Assembly: GCF_000427445.1 (NCBI RefSeq)
Contig: NZ_KE386496.1
Location: forward strand, 2,968,504 to 3,032,503
DNA from: Methylocapsa acidiphila B2
GTDB lineage: Bacteria; Pseudomonadota; Alphaproteobacteria; Rhizobiales; Beijerinckiaceae
Reading direction: 5' to 3'
Length of the DNA stretch: 64,000 bases
Every line of letters begins with the position of its first letter. The first letter of the stretch is position 1. Position numbers and translations under genes: made by a program. Shown here one piece after another: positions 45,341 to 54,839 of the stretch. Below the pieces are notes generated by a model that saw nothing but the letters and a program-made list of their open reading frames with translations, was not told the DNA's origin and ran no database searches.

Positions 45341-48109
45341 ATGCCAAAACGCGCAACTGGCCAGACGCCATTCCCCAATTCCGCGAATCCCTCCCCGGAC
45401 GAGAGCGGAAGCGACATGTCCTCCGCTCAGGAAGGCGGCGCCAATATCTCGCCGATGATGGCGCAATATCTGGCGATCAAAGCCGCCAATCCGGGATCGC
45501 TGTTGTTTTACCGGATGGGCGATTTCTACGAGCTTTTCTTCGGGGACGCCGAGATCGCGGCGAAGGCGCTGGGCATTGTTCTGACGCGGCGCGGCAAGCA
45601 CGCGGGCAGGGATATTCCGATGTGCGGCGTCCCGGTCGAGCGCGCCGAGGATTATCTCAACCGTCTGATCGGACAGGGCCATCGGGTCGCCGTCTGCGAG
45701 CAGACCGAGGACCCGGCCGAGGCGCGCAAGCGCGGCGGCAAATCGGTCGTGCGCCGCGAGGTCAAGCGGCTGGTGACGCCGGGCACGATCACCGAGGATC
45801 TGCTGCTCGATCCGGCCCGCGCCAATTGCCTACTCGCCATCGCGCGGGCGCCCCGCTCCGACGGAGAGTTCAGCTATGGCCTCGCCGCCGTGGATATTTC
45901 GACCGGCGCCTTCGCCGTCTGCGAGGCCGCCGAGATGGCGCTCGAGGCCGAGATCGCGCGCATAGATCCGGCCGAGATCGTCGCGCCGGAGGCGCTTGCG
46001 GCGTCTCCGCTCCTCGCCCGCATATCGGCCGAGGCTAAGCGGCCGCTCACGCCGCTCGGCCGCGACGCCGGCGAGGGCGCGAGCGCGGAATTACGGATCA
46101 AGGATTATTTCGGCCTCGCCACGCTTGACGGCCTCGGGGCATTGTCCCGCGCGGAGATCGCCGCCGCCGCCGTCGCGCTCTTCTACATCGAGCGCACGCA
46201 ATTCGGCGCGCGCCCCGCGCTCAGCCCGCCGTCGCGCCTCGCGCGCGAGGCGCATATGTCCATTGACGCAGCGACCCGCGCAAATCTCGAGCTGACGCGG
46301 AGCGCATCGGGCGGGCGCGAAGGGTCCTTGCTTGCGACAATTGACAAGACGGTCACGCCGGCGGGCGGGCGCCTGCTCGCCGAGCGCATCGCCGCGCCTT
46401 TAAGCGATCCGGCGGCGATCATGCGTCGCCTCGACGCCGTGGCGCGCCTTCTCGACGATCCAGATCTTCGCAAGAACATTCGACGCCAGCTCGCGGCGGC
46501 GCCGGATCTCGTCCGCGCCCTGTCGCGTCTCGCGCTCGGGCGGGGCGGCCCGCGCGATCTCGCGGCGCTGCGCGATGGTCTCGCGGCCGCTCGCGCCGTC
46601 GCGGAGACGCTTCTCCGCTCCAATGCGCCGTCGGAAGAGCTGGCCGAGGCCGCCGAGGCCGCGCGTGCTTGTGATCCTAGGCTCGCCGCCGGGCTCGGGG
46701 AGGCGCTCGCCTCGCCCCTGCCGCTTCACTGCCGGGACGGGGATTTTGTTCGCGCAGGCTATGACTTGGGCCTCGACGAGCTTCGCGCCTTGCGCGACGA
46801 AAGCCGGCAAGTGATCGCGGCCCTTCAGGCGCACTATTGCGAGATCGCCGAGACGAAGCAGCTCAAGCTCAAGCACAATAATTTTCTCGGCTATTTTATC
46901 GAGGTCCCGCAGGCGCAAGGCGAAAGGCTGCTCAAGCCGCCTCATGACGCAGTTTTCGTGCATCGCCAGACGATGGCTGGGGCGATGCGCTTCTCGACCC
47001 GGGAACTCGCCGAGCTCGAGGCGAAAATGTCTTCCGCGGCCGAGGAGGCGCTGGCGCGGGAGCAAGCGATCTTCGAGGAGCTCGCCGCCCAGGCCATCGC
47101 GAGCGAGGCCGAGATCAAGCGGGCCGCTGGGGCGCTCGCCGTCGTCGACGTCGCCGCCGCGCTCGCCGAATTGGCGGCGGCCAGCGATTGGACGCGGCCC
47201 TTGGTCGAGTCCTCCCTCGCTTTCGAGATCGAGTCTGGGCGCCATCCGGTCGTCGAGGCCGCTTTGCGCAAGGACGGCCAGGCTTTCGTCGGCAATGATT
47301 GTCGCCTGTCGGGCGTCGTCGGCGAGGGCGGCCGGATCGCGGTCCTGACCGGGCCGAACATGGCCGGGAAATCGACTTATTTGCGTCAGAACGCGCTCAT
47401 CGCCGTTCTCGCGCAGATGGGCTCGTTCGTTCCGGCCGCGAAGGCCCATATCGGCGTTGTCGACAGGCTATTCTCGCGCGTCGGCGCCTCCGACGATCTG
47501 GCGCGCGGCCGCTCGACTTTCATGGTTGAGATGGTCGAGACCGCCGCCATCCTCAATCAGGCCACGGAGCGCTCGCTCGTCATTCTCGACGAAATCGGGC
47601 GCGGCACGGCGACATTCGACGGGCTCTCCATCGCTTGGGCCGTCATGGAGCATTTGCACGACAAAAATCGCGGGCGGGCGCTTTTCGCCACGCATTTCCA
47701 CGAGCTGACTCAGCTCGCCAAGCGCCTTGACCGGCTCGACAATCTCACCGTCCGCGTCACCGATTGGAACGGCGACGTCGTGTTCCTGCATGAAATCGCG
47801 CCGGGCGCCGCCGATCGCTCCTATGGCATCCAGGTCGCGAAGCTGGCTGGCCTTCCAGGTCCCGTGGTCGAACGGGCGCGAATTCTTCTGGCTGAATTCG
47901 AGGCCGCGGACAGGCGAACCCACGCCGACCGTCTCGTCGCTGATTTGCCTTTGTTCAACGCGTCGGTCCCCGCCGCGCCGCGCCCGACCCGAATGCAAGA
48001 TCAGGTTCTCGCCGACGCGATCGACGCCATCGATCCTGACGATCTTTCTCCCCGCGCGGCCATTGAGGCGCTTTATCGCCTGAAGCAATTACGCGCGAAG
48101 CGGCCTTGA
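45341..48109 (+). CDS. mutS: DNA mismatch repair protein MutS
   Basis: The 922-residue protein is full-length MutS. The mismatch-recognition domain has [12 protein letters not shown] (Phe-x-Glu-type wedge: F-Y-E) near residue 55. The ATPase domain shows Walker [10 protein letters not shown], then QMGSFVPA, Walker [11 protein letters not shown] and the signature THFHELT, with a helix-turn-helix dimerisation tail. The N-terminus carries about 30 extra residues; an alternative ATG at 45416 (MSSAQEGG) would remove most of them. It converges on the serine acetyltransferase gene 13 bases away. Confidence 0.96.
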   Translation: MPKRATGQTPFPNSANPSPDESGSDMSSAQEGGANISPMMAQYLAIKAANPGSLLFYRMGDFYELFFGDAEIAAKALGIVLTRRGKHAGRDIPMCGVPVERAEDYLNRLIGQGHRVAVCEQTEDPAEARKRGGKSVVRREVKRLVTPGTITEDLLLDPARANCLLAIARAPRSDGEFSYGLAAVDISTGAFAVCEAAEMALEAEIARIDPAEIVAPEALAASPLLARISAEAKRPLTPLGRDAGEGASAELRIKDYFGLATLDGLGALSRAEIAAAAVALFYIERTQFGARPALSPPSRLAREAHMSIDAATRANLELTRSASGGREGSLLATIDKTVTPAGGRLLAERIAAPLSDPAAIMRRLDAVARLLDDPDLRKNIRRQLAAAPDLVRALSRLALGRGGPRDLAALRDGLAAARAVAETLLRSNAPSEELAEAAEAARACDPRLAAGLGEALASPLPLHCRDGDFVRAGYDLGLDELRALRDESRQVIAALQAHYCEIAETKQLKLKHNNFLGYFIEVPQAQGERLLKPPHDAVFVHRQTMAGAMRFSTRELAELEAKMSSAAEEALAREQAIFEELAAQAIASEAEIKRAAGALAVVDVAAALAELAAASDWTRPLVESSLAFEIESGRHPVVEAALRKDGQAFVGNDCRLSGVVGEGGRIAVLTGPNMAGKSTYLRQNALIAVLAQMGSFVPAAKAHIGVVDRLFSRVGASDDLARGRSTFMVEMVETAAILNQATERSLVILDEIGRGTATFDGLSIAWAVMEHLHDKNRGRALFATHFHELTQLAKRLDRLDNLTVRVTDWNGDVVFLHEIAPGAADRSYGIQVAKLAGLPGPVVERARILLAEFEAADRRTHADRLVADLPLFNASVPAAPRPTRMQDQVLADAIDAIDPDDLSPRAAIEALYRLKQLRAKRP

Positions 48110-48122
48110 TCAGCGCCGATGT

Positions 48123-49091
48123 TCAGATTCCGCCGCCGTCGACGAAGACGTCGTTGCGGGTTTGCGCCTGGGTGATGTTGCTGCCCGGCGGCACGCCGCG
48201 CGTCAGCCATACATTGCCGCCGATCGTCGATCCATGCCCGATCGTGACGCGGCCGAGGATCGTCGCGCCTGCATAGATCACGACATCATCCTCGATGATC
48301 GGATGGCGCGCGCCGCCCTTCAGCAAGGCTCCGCTTTCGTCGACCGCGAAGCGCTTGGCTCCGAGGGTGACGGCTTGGTAGAGCCGGACGCGCTTGCCGA
48401 TGACGGCGGTTTCGCCGATGACGACGCCTGTCCCGTGATCGATGAAGAAGCTCTCGTCGATCTGCGCTCCGGGATGGATGTCGATGCCGGTCGTGGAATG
48501 GGCGATCTCGGCGATGATGCGGGCGAGCAGCGGCGCCTCCAGGCGATAAAGCTCATGTGCGAGCCTATGTCGGATGACGGCGACGACGCCCGGATAGCAA
48601 AATAGCACCTCATCGACCGAATGGGCGGCCGGATCGCCGCGATAGGCGGCTTGAATGTCGCTTTCGAGAAGCGCGCGGACCTTCGGCAGGCGGGCGGCGA
48701 ATTCGCGCACGATCCGCTGGGCGCGGGTTTCGCGTTCTTCGTCGGTTTCGTCCCGCGCCTTGGCGGTCAGACGCAACTCGCGGCGGACCTGCTCAAGAAG
48801 CAGTTGAAGCGCGCGGCCGAGCGCGTTCCCGACGGCGTAATCGACGCCTTCCTCGGTGAGGCCAGGTCGGCCGAAATGCCGCGGAAAGAGTGCGACCGAT
48901 AGGTCGACGACAATATCGGACAGGGTCTTTTGCGACGGCAGTTCATAGAGGACGCCATCGGGCTTGGTCGCTCCCCGCCACTCGGCGCGCAAGGCGCGCA
49001 GCTCAGCGACGACTCCAACAATGTTCCAGTTCGACGCCGTCTGCGTGGGGCCGTCGCTTTCAACGAGTTGAATTTCCATATCGCGCTCCAC
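48123..49091 (-). CDS. cysE: Serine O-acetyltransferase
   Basis: This 322-residue enzyme acetylates L-serine for cysteine synthesis. The C-terminal half is a left-handed beta-helix of hexapeptide repeats: GIDIHPGAQIDESFFIDHGTGVVIGE, containing the catalytic His in IDHGTG and the next acidic residues. VTLGAKRF and GARHPIIEDDVVIYAGATILG follow, with a helical N-terminal domain of about 160 residues. It is longer at the N-terminus than E. coli CysE, resembling the EpsC/SrpH type. ATG codons at 49091 and 49079 are both possible. Two long AT-rich gaps flank the gene. Confidence 0.9.
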   Translation of the reverse strand: MERDMEIQLVESDGPTQTASNWNIVGVVAELRALRAEWRGATKPDGVLYELPSQKTLSDIVVDLSVALFPRHFGRPGLTEEGVDYAVGNALGRALQLLLEQVRRELRLTAKARDETDEERETRAQRIVREFAARLPKVRALLESDIQAAYRGDPAAHSVDEVLFCYPGVVAVIRHRLAHELYRLEAPLLARIIAEIAHSTTGIDIHPGAQIDESFFIDHGTGVVIGETAVIGKRVRLYQAVTLGAKRFAVDESGALLKGGARHPIIEDDVVIYAGATILGRVTIGHGSTIGGNVWLTRGVPPGSNITQAQTRNDVFVDGGGI

Positions 49092-49536
49092 TCCGCATCA
49101 AAAATTCAAGCAAGGACTAGGCCGCCGCCGCCTCCAGATCTACTCTGGGCGCGCCGCCCCGCGGAGCCTGGCCGAGTTTACAACGGAATGGCCAACGCCC
49201 TGCAAGACATTCCGCATCGCCTTCCGCCATCAGGGTTTCGGGTCGGCGAAACGGCGTCAATCCCAAGCCTCTGGCCGCGCGCCGGCAAAGCTCTGAAATC
49301 GAGTCGGATCGCTTCCGCAGCCAATGGCCAATCGATTGATGCGAATATAGGAAGTGACGTCGAGATCACCATGCGAGCGGATAAATACAGCAAAGCTTAA
49401 ATAAGGGAATCGTCCTAATCTCTCTCGGCGAGATGACCGATTGATACGAGTATATAGATACAGATGCGACAATAAATCTTTTTATGAACACAATTGATTC
49501 CTATTCGAGCCGATCCGAAACGACTGAATAGGTGAA
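49092..49536. other. Gene-poor region before the RlpA-like gene
   Basis: These 445 bases contain no supported gene. From about 49360 to 49540 the sequence is clearly AT-rich compared with the window average, a pocket that continues into the start of the RlpA-like gene and probably includes its promoter. Confidence 0.5.
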
Positions 49537-49899
49537 ATGTTGAAGTTTATCAGCGTATATATCGTAGCATTCGTGTTTATGATCTTATTTCCAATTTCTT
49601 CTCACGCTGGCTCTTCCCGCGGCCCTTTGATTAAAGCTTCGTTCTACGAATCCGGACATCGGACGGCGTCGGGGGAGGCCTTTGATCCAAACGGATTTAC
49701 TGCCGCGAGCCGTACCTTGCCTTTCGGCGCCCGGCTTCATCTCAAGAACCCGAAGACGGGGCAGTCCGTGACCGTTCGCGTCAATGATCGCGGCCCGTTT
49801 GTTCGCGGCCGCAGCTTGGATCTAGCCCGGGGCGCGGCGGCCGCGCTCGGCATGATCGGGCGAGGCGTCGCCACGCTCGAGGTCGCGCGGCTCGACTGA
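49537..49899 (+). CDS. RlpA-like double-psi beta-barrel protein
   Basis: This 120-residue exported protein has a signal peptide (about residues 1-24, ending PISSHAG) and a compact RlpA-like DPBB domain: ASFYESGHRTASGEAFDP, then ASRTLPFGARLHLKN and VTVRVNDRGPFVRGRSLDLARGAAAALGM. In RlpA the Asp in NDRGP and the His near YHG are catalytic for cleaving denuded glycan strands. The SPOR domain of true RlpA is missing, so binding to septal glycan is not expected by that route. Its first codons and upstream region are AT-rich. A GC-rich hairpin follows the stop. Confidence 0.85.
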   Translation: MLKFISVYIVAFVFMILFPISSHAGSSRGPLIKASFYESGHRTASGEAFDPNGFTAASRTLPFGARLHLKNPKTGQSVTVRVNDRGPFVRGRSLDLARGAAAALGMIGRGVATLEVARLD

Positions 49900-49924
49900 G
49901 GCTGCTCGCGTTTCGCTTTGATTT

Positions 49925-49954
49925 CGCCCTCGCCGGGCTCGTCCGGCGAGGGCG
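49925..49954. terminator. Hairpin after the RlpA-like gene
   Basis: CGCCCTCGCCGG and CCGGCGAGGGCG form a perfect 12-pair stem with loop GCTCGT, about 25 bases after the stop. There is no T-run, so termination is likely but not certain. Confidence 0.5.
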
Positions 49955-50043
49955 CCCCAAATTGCGTCAGCTTGTGCTAAAGTGACATGATCGAATCGTC
50001 GCCGACGCCGCGACGGTTATTCACGTCAGCTTAGCCGGCAGCC

Positions 50044-50733
50044 ATGCAGACCCTCGCGCGCCTTCCCTTTTTCAAGGACGTCGTCGATCTCGACTTCGAT
50101 CGCTTCGACCGGCTTTGCCTTTGGCGGCGTTTCGACGAGGGCGAACTCGTCGTCGATTACGAGGACGAATCCTCCGACGTCTATTTCATCGTCTCGGGCG
50201 AAGTGCGCATCCTGATTAGGACTGCCTCAGGCAAGGAAATCATCCTCGGCGAGAGCAAAGCCGGACAATTTTTTGGCGAGATGACGGCGATCGACGGAGC
50301 CAAGCGCTCGGCCAATGTGACCGCCCTGACCAAATCCGAGCTCTGCATCATGCCGGCGCATGTCTTTCGCGAGATGATCTTCACATCAAGCTCGACCTGC
50401 GAGCGTATTTTGCGGCTGCTGACCGGGCGGGTGCGCGAGCTGAACGCGCGGCTCACCGAACACTCGATTTTCGATCTCAAGCATAGGCTTTATTCGGAGC
50501 TGTTGCGTCTGGCGCAGCCGCGCGCCGGCAAGCCTGGCGAGAAGGCGGTAACCCCGCCGCCCTTCCATCATGTCCTTGCGGCGCGGATCGGCTGCCGGCG
50601 CGAGCAGGTGACGCGCGAGCTTTCGACCATGGCCCAGGAGGGCCTGATCGAAAAGACCAGAGGCGCACTGGTTCTCCTCAAGCCGCAGGTGCTGCAATCG
50701 CGGCTCGACGAGGCGATGCGCGAGGGCGGCTGA
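50044..50733 (+). CDS. Crp/Fnr-family transcriptional regulator
   Basis: This 229-residue regulator has an N-terminal cyclic-nucleotide-binding domain (residues 8-125), a dimerisation helix and a C-terminal winged helix (about 165-225: VLAARIGCRREQVTRELSTMAQEGLIE). The phosphate-binding cassette reads FGEMTAIDGAKRSANV, with the Glu and Arg-Ser residues that bind cAMP in CRP, so cyclic-nucleotide control is possible. No N-terminal Cys cluster is present, so it is not an oxygen-sensing FNR. No target is evident beyond the region itself. Confidence 0.9.
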   Translation: MQTLARLPFFKDVVDLDFDRFDRLCLWRRFDEGELVVDYEDESSDVYFIVSGEVRILIRTASGKEIILGESKAGQFFGEMTAIDGAKRSANVTALTKSELCIMPAHVFREMIFTSSSTCERILRLLTGRVRELNARLTEHSIFDLKHRLYSELLRLAQPRAGKPGEKAVTPPPFHHVLAARIGCRREQVTRELSTMAQEGLIEKTRGALVLLKPQVLQSRLDEAMREGG

Positions 50734-50745
50734 GCATCGCGGTCC

Positions 50746-51060
50746 CTACCGGCAATGCGTCGCGCCGGCCATGAGGAGGATCGGCGGAAAGAACTCGATC
50801 GCTGCGCCGGGGTCGCTGCACCACCGGCGCGGCAGGCTCGCGTCGGCTTTCGGGTCATAGTCGAAAATCGAGCAATTCTGGTTCGCGTCTCCCGTCGCAA
50901 CGCGAAAATGGGTTTTTCCGAGATCGGCCGCCCCGCCGTCCCATAAGGCGACATAGGTCTCGTCGTCCCAACAAGAGACCCGAAACAAATAAGTGCGCGC
51001 TTGCGCCGAGGGAACGGCCAAGACTAAGAGCGCGATAGACATTATGCAGAGTTTTCGCAT
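50746..51060 (-). CDS. Small exported hypothetical protein
   Basis: This 104-residue protein has a clear signal peptide (about residues 1-21, ending PSAQA). The mature part has three or four cysteines (SCWDDE, NCSIFDYD, RWCSDP and HC near the end), so disulfides are probable. I do not recognise a family. The ATG is preceded by GGAAATC. It converges on the Crp/Fnr gene 12 bases away. Confidence 0.65.
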   Translation of the reverse strand: MRKLCIMSIALLVLAVPSAQARTYLFRVSCWDDETYVALWDGGAADLGKTHFRVATGDANQNCSIFDYDPKADASLPRRWCSDPGAAIEFFPPILLMAGATHCR

Positions 51061-51182
51061 GGCGATTTCCGGCGAGACAGATGGATTTTCGAGCAGTTGA
51101 TCACTCGGGCGTGATCATGGCGTCGATCGGCCAAGCTCTGCTTGGCGACCGTAGCTTTTTCGTGCGGCCGCGGCCGATTTAT

Positions 51183-51200
51183 TCTAGACTAATTCTAAAG
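51183..51200. promoter_or_regulatory. Candidate Irr/ICE-like site upstream of irr
   Basis: TTCTAGA-CTAA-TTCTAAA lies 68-85 bases upstream of the irr start. TTCTAAA is a half-site of the iron control element (ICE) bound by Irr, and a near-copy TTCTAGA lies four bases before it in the same orientation. Such sites typically are inverted, so the direct layout is a caution. The patch is AT-rich. Confidence 0.4.
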
Positions 51201-51267
51201 TTGCTTTCTTTATTGCGGACGGCACAAAAATTGTTTTAGTTTCTCCAGAGTTCGCTTGGGGGACGTT

Positions 51268-51726
51268 ATGTTCAAGTTTACCGAAGATTTCCGAATCGGG
51301 GAAGCGAAGCCGGCGGGCTTGCCCGGCCGTTCGCTTCTGGAAAAATATGGCCTTCGCGCCACGCGGCAGCGTCTCGGCCTCGCCAAGCTTCTGTTCAGCA
51401 AGGGCGATCGGCATTTGACCGCCGACGCGCTGGCCGTCGAGGCCCATGCGGCGCGCATCCCCGCCTCCTTGGCGACGGTCTATAATGTGCTTAATCTTTT
51501 TGCAGAGGTCGGCTTGGTTCGCAGTCTTCCAATCGAGGGGGCGAAGACGGTCTTCGACACCAATACGAGCGACCACAGCCATTTTTTCTTCGAGGATACG
51601 GGAGACGTCAGCGATATCCCGACCCACGAGATCAAGCTCGCCGGCGACATCGAGCCGCCCGAGGGCTATGAGATCGTCCGGATCGACGTCGTGGTCCGAC
51701 TGCGTCCGAAGGCGGGTTCGCGGTAG
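51268..51726 (+). CDS. irr: Irr iron-response regulator (Fur superfamily)
   Basis: This 152-residue Fur-family protein matches Irr, the alphaproteobacterial regulator that represses haem and iron-linked genes at low iron. The winged helix has YGLRATRQRLGLAKLL and RIPASLATVYNVLNLFAEVGLV. The dimerisation domain has FDTNTSDHSHFFFED; this His-rich cluster is where haem binds in Irr (HHH there, HSH here). The N-terminal haem motif Gly-Cys-Pro of Bradyrhizobium Irr is replaced by GLPGRSL, so it lacks that Cys. The ATG at 51268 follows GGGGGAC; the frame opens at a TTG (51256). Confidence 0.9.
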   Translation: MFKFTEDFRIGEAKPAGLPGRSLLEKYGLRATRQRLGLAKLLFSKGDRHLTADALAVEAHAARIPASLATVYNVLNLFAEVGLVRSLPIEGAKTVFDTNTSDHSHFFFEDTGDVSDIPTHEIKLAGDIEPPEGYEIVRIDVVVRLRPKAGSR

Positions 51727-51893
51727 GCCCGAGATCTCCTGATTGCCGCCTGCGACTAAGGCTGCGCGGGCAATGGCCGACGTTCGGCCCGCGATCTCTG
51801 GTCGTTGCGTTTCCCCCTGACGCACCGCTTATTCCGGCCCGTGATCGCTCGCTCGCAACGTCGTGCCCTGGCAAAATTCGACAGCCGCAAAAA

Positions 51894-52403
51894 CTAATGC
51901 AACTGCCGCGTATGGCTCGCGCGCGGCTCGGTTCCCCACTCCGATGCGTGGTTGCCTGGCGCCAGTAGAAACCGTCTGACCAAGAGCGCTTGGGCGAGCG
52001 AGCGGCTGGCCATCAATAGGACATGGACCTGATCGGTCGCGAGGAGCTCGGCGGCGGCGGAAAATTCTCTCGCGCGTTCATTGCGCTGGGAGGCCGATAC
52101 GAGACAAAGCGCAAGATATTCGTCACGAAGAAGACAACGGCAAACGTCCGGCCGCCACCTGATTGGTCTTTCAGATTGGCTCTTCAGGGCGCGCGTGAAG
52201 AGATGGAACTCGCTGTAAAGCGTCTTGGCGGCGTCCTCTGCGACGAAACGCAAGAGCGAATCCCAGGCCGAGTCCCAACAAGAAATGTCCCGCAGGCTAT
52301 AGCCCGCCATCCAATAACGAAATTGCGCGAAAAAGAGATGTTCTGCTGGCGTGTCCGCGTGAACGGCGGCGATCTGCGCACGGGGTCTGGCGTCGAAGGT
52401 CAT
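51894..52403 (-). CDS. Hypothetical protein (169 aa)
   Basis: This soluble, mostly helical protein contains several cysteines and aromatic residues: FAQFRYWMAGYSLRDISCWDSAWDSLLRFVAED, then FHLFTRALKSQ and WRPDVCRCLLRDEYLALCLVSA. There is no membrane span or known motif. It lies 36 bases after a smaller unknown gene on the same strand, so the pair looks like an operon. An unusual start context (GGAAATC) precedes the ATG. Confidence 0.6.
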   Translation of the reverse strand: MTFDARPRAQIAAVHADTPAEHLFFAQFRYWMAGYSLRDISCWDSAWDSLLRFVAEDAAKTLYSEFHLFTRALKSQSERPIRWRPDVCRCLLRDEYLALCLVSASQRNERAREFSAAAELLATDQVHVLLMASRSLAQALLVRRFLLAPGNHASEWGTEPRASHTRQLH

Positions 52404-52439
52404 GTTGATTTCCGGAGTTTCGAGGACGGGCGGCGCCGC

Positions 52440-52691
52440 TCATGCGGCGATGGGAGCGCCCTGCGGCGAGAGCCGGCCGCTGTCGCGCCGGGCGATGAAC
52501 CGGGCGGCGAAATCGCGCGCGGCGGTCTCCACACATTCCTCGACGCAGGCCCCATGATATTCCGCTTGAAGCGCGAGCGAGCAAAGCTGGGTCAGCTCTT
52601 CCATCGTCGCTCGATTTGAACCTGCATTCTGGCTTATCGTCTCGCTCAATATTTTATCTATTCTAATTCTTTCATTGAGAATGTCGCACAT
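52440..52691 (-). CDS. Small hypothetical protein (83 aa)
   Basis: This 83-residue protein is predicted helical with a central acidic, Cys-containing segment (LALQAEYHGACVEECVETAARDF). GGAGG lies six bases before its ATG, and an AT-rich promoter-like region follows upstream, which makes it a real gene. Function is unknown. It is followed by the 169-residue unknown gene. Confidence 0.65.
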   Translation of the reverse strand: MCDILNERIRIDKILSETISQNAGSNRATMEELTQLCSLALQAEYHGACVEECVETAARDFAARFIARRDSGRLSPQGAPIAA

Positions 52692-52883
52692 TATCGCCTC
52701 CGTCGGTTTTATTGGCGGAAGAATAAGCCGATATACTTGAATCGCAAGAAGTATGTTTTTGATTTGTTCTAGTTCTGCAAAAGCATATATTCGATTTACA
52801 GATTAAATAGCAACGACGGGCCGTCCCGGCGCGCACGCCCGCGCCGGGGCTTGCGCCGATGGCCCGCAGAATCGCGCTTGGCT

Positions 52884-53768
52884 TCAGAGGGGGGAGGATG
52901 TCTGCCGCGTCGGCGGCCAGCTCAGGCCTGCCTGGGCGAGGCTGACGTCCCAGAGACGCTCCTGCAGGCTCTGGTCATAGGTCAGCGGCGAGGAGGAAGC
53001 CGGCTTGCATTTCACGAAATATTTGCCGCTCACGCCGGCGGCCTCCGGCGATGCGGCGACAAAGATTGAGGTCGCGGCGCCCTGCGTCGGGGTCGTCAAG
53101 AAGGGCTTGACCGCCCTGAAGGCCAGCCGGAACAGGCCGTTCATGTCCCGCGCTATGCCGGTCGCCACGACGCCGGGATGTAGGCAATTGACGGAAATGG
53201 ACGAGCCCTCGAGTCGGCGCGCGAGCGCATAGGTGAACAAAACATTCGCGAGCTTCGAGCGGCAATAGGTCTCGAAGTCCGAATATTTCCGCGCACTCTG
53301 AAGATCGTTGAAATCGAGCTTGGCTTTCGCATGGGCCGTCGAGGCGACATTTACAATGCGGGACGGCGCGCCGCTTTGAAGCCGATCCAGCAATTCGAAG
53401 GTCAAAAGCACATAAGCGAGATGATTGAGCGCCCAGGTCTTCTCAAAGCCTTCGCGGGTGACTTCCCGCTTGCCGAAGATCGCGCCGGCGTTATTGACGA
53501 GAATGTCGAGCCGCTCGCGCGCCTGCTTGAATTCATCCGCAACGCGGCGCACCTCGGACTGCAAGGAAAGGTCGGCGACGAGAAAGTCGATCCAATCATT
53601 GCCGGACTGCTGGCGGATCGAGCGCGCGGCTTCCTCTGTTCGGGCGGGGTCGCGTCCGACGATCACGAGGCGGGCGCCGCGACGGGCGAGGCCGAGGGCC
53701 GTCTCGCGGCCAATGCCGAAACTGGCGCCGGTTATAAGGGCGGTCTTGCCGCGCAAATCATCCGCCAT
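52884..53768 (-). CDS. Short-chain dehydrogenase/reductase (retinol-dehydrogenase-like)
   Basis: This 294-residue SDR has the cofactor motif TGASFGIG near residue 14, NNAG near 92, the catalytic Ser in VNVASTAH and the YxxxK pair in YCRSKLAN. The sequence style (SRIVNVASTAH, VNCLHPGVVATGI, ASPEAAGVSGKYF) is that of retinol-dehydrogenase-like SDRs, which in bacteria act on unknown lipophilic alcohols or ketones with NADP(H). It is transcribed away from the following small gene with 45 bases between. Confidence 0.9.
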   Translation of the reverse strand: MADDLRGKTALITGASFGIGRETALGLARRGARLVIVGRDPARTEEAARSIRQQSGNDWIDFLVADLSLQSEVRRVADEFKQARERLDILVNNAGAIFGKREVTREGFEKTWALNHLAYVLLTFELLDRLQSGAPSRIVNVASTAHAKAKLDFNDLQSARKYSDFETYCRSKLANVLFTYALARRLEGSSISVNCLHPGVVATGIARDMNGLFRLAFRAVKPFLTTPTQGAATSIFVAASPEAAGVSGKYFVKCKPASSSPLTYDQSLQERLWDVSLAQAGLSWPPTRQTSSPL

Positions 53769-53813
53769 GAGATGTCCTCGCGCTCGCGGCGCCGTGGGCT
53801 TATGGCCCGATGC

Positions 53814-54119
53814 TTAGCCCCGCGCGAGCTTCGCGCCGGCGGCGACGCGGCGGCTGACTTTGCGTTCGACGACGACAGTACGCACGGTCTTCTCGCGTCC
53901 GGAGGAGGTCACGATCTGCTCGGCCTTGCGCGAGGGGGCCGATTTCAACAATTCGGCCCGAACCTCCTCGACCGGCAGGTCCATGAGCGCGGCGGCGATT
54001 TCGACCTGCTGAAGCAGCTGATCGGTCAGCCCCTGCGCGGCGATGATCGCCTCCTTAAGGGTCGGGGGATCGCGCCGCACGCGCCGCGAGCCGAATTTCG
54101 TATTCCAGACGGCAGACAT
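53814..54119 (-). CDS. Conserved-type hypothetical protein (101 aa)
   Basis: This 101-residue protein begins MSAVWNTKFGSRRVRRDPPTL and continues with a helical part (KEAIIAAQGLTDQLLQQVEIAAALMDLPVEEVRAEL) and a basic tail rich in Lys, Arg and Val. It resembles conserved small Rhizobiales proteins without a known role. The ATG at 54119 follows AAGGAAAG. It lies just downstream of rdgB, separated by less than 90 bases, and may share its transcript. Confidence 0.68.
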   Translation of the reverse strand: MSAVWNTKFGSRRVRRDPPTLKEAIIAAQGLTDQLLQQVEIAAALMDLPVEEVRAELLKSAPSRKAEQIVTSSGREKTVRTVVVERKVSRRVAAGAKLARG

Positions 54120-54205
54120 GTTCCGCTTTCCTTCGCGCAACCGGCGCAGCACTAGTGCGCTGCAACATAATATTGTGCGAAGCACGCGGAATCAAGCGGA
54201 ACCGT

Positions 54206-54838
54206 TCAGGATTTGTCGAGGCAGGCGCGGGCGAAAGCCTGGAAGGCGCGCGCGCGATGCGAAAGGCCAAGCGATCCGTCGCTCGGGATCGCGTGCTTTT
54301 CCTCGAGCGTCATCTCGCCAAAGGTCTTCGTCAGGTTTTCCGGCAGGAAGATCGGATCGTAGCCGAAAACAAGCGAGCCGCGCGGCGGAAACACGAGTTC
54401 GCCGTCGACGCGGCCTTCAAAGCCTTGGGTCTCGCCATCGGGAAAGGCGAGGCTGAGGCAGCAGATGAAATGCGCCTTGAAGGGCGGCGACGCGCCCGCC
54501 TCTTCTAGAGCTTGCTGGACTTTGCTGCGCGCGATCGCGAAATCGCGCGTCGGACCGGCCCAGCGGGCCGAATAAATGCCCGGCGCGCCGCTGAGCGCCT
54601 CGACGCAAAGGCCGGAGTCGTCTGCGAGCGCCGGCAAGTTGGCGCCGGTTGAAGCGGCGCGCGCCTTGAGCTCGGCATTGGCGGCGAAACTGTCCCCGGT
54701 TTCCTCCGGCTCCGGCAGGCCGAGCTCCCCCGAAGAGACGCCCTCGACGCCGAAATAGGACAAAAGCTCGCGCATCTCGGCGAGCTTGCCGAGATTATGC
54801 GTGGCGAGCACGAGCCTGCCCTCCAGCCGTTGAGCCAT
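54206..54838 (-). CDS. rdgB: RdgB/HAM1 non-canonical purine NTP pyrophosphatase
   Basis: The 210-residue enzyme hydrolyses ITP, dITP and XTP, protecting DNA from deaminated bases. It has the typical opening [14 protein letters not shown], the substrate-binding [50 protein letters not shown] and terminal [10 protein letters not shown]. Its start lies one base after the rph stop, so the two are co-transcribed, as in most Alphaproteobacteria. hemW is not the next gene here. Confidence 0.95.
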   Translation of the reverse strand: MAQRLEGRLVLATHNLGKLAEMRELLSYFGVEGVSSGELGLPEPEETGDSFAANAELKARAASTGANLPALADDSGLCVEALSGAPGIYSARWAGPTRDFAIARSKVQQALEEAGASPPFKAHFICCLSLAFPDGETQGFEGRVDGELVFPPRGSLVFGYDPIFLPENLTKTFGEMTLEEKHAIPSDGSLGLSHRARAFQAFARACLDKS

Positions 54839-54839
54839 A

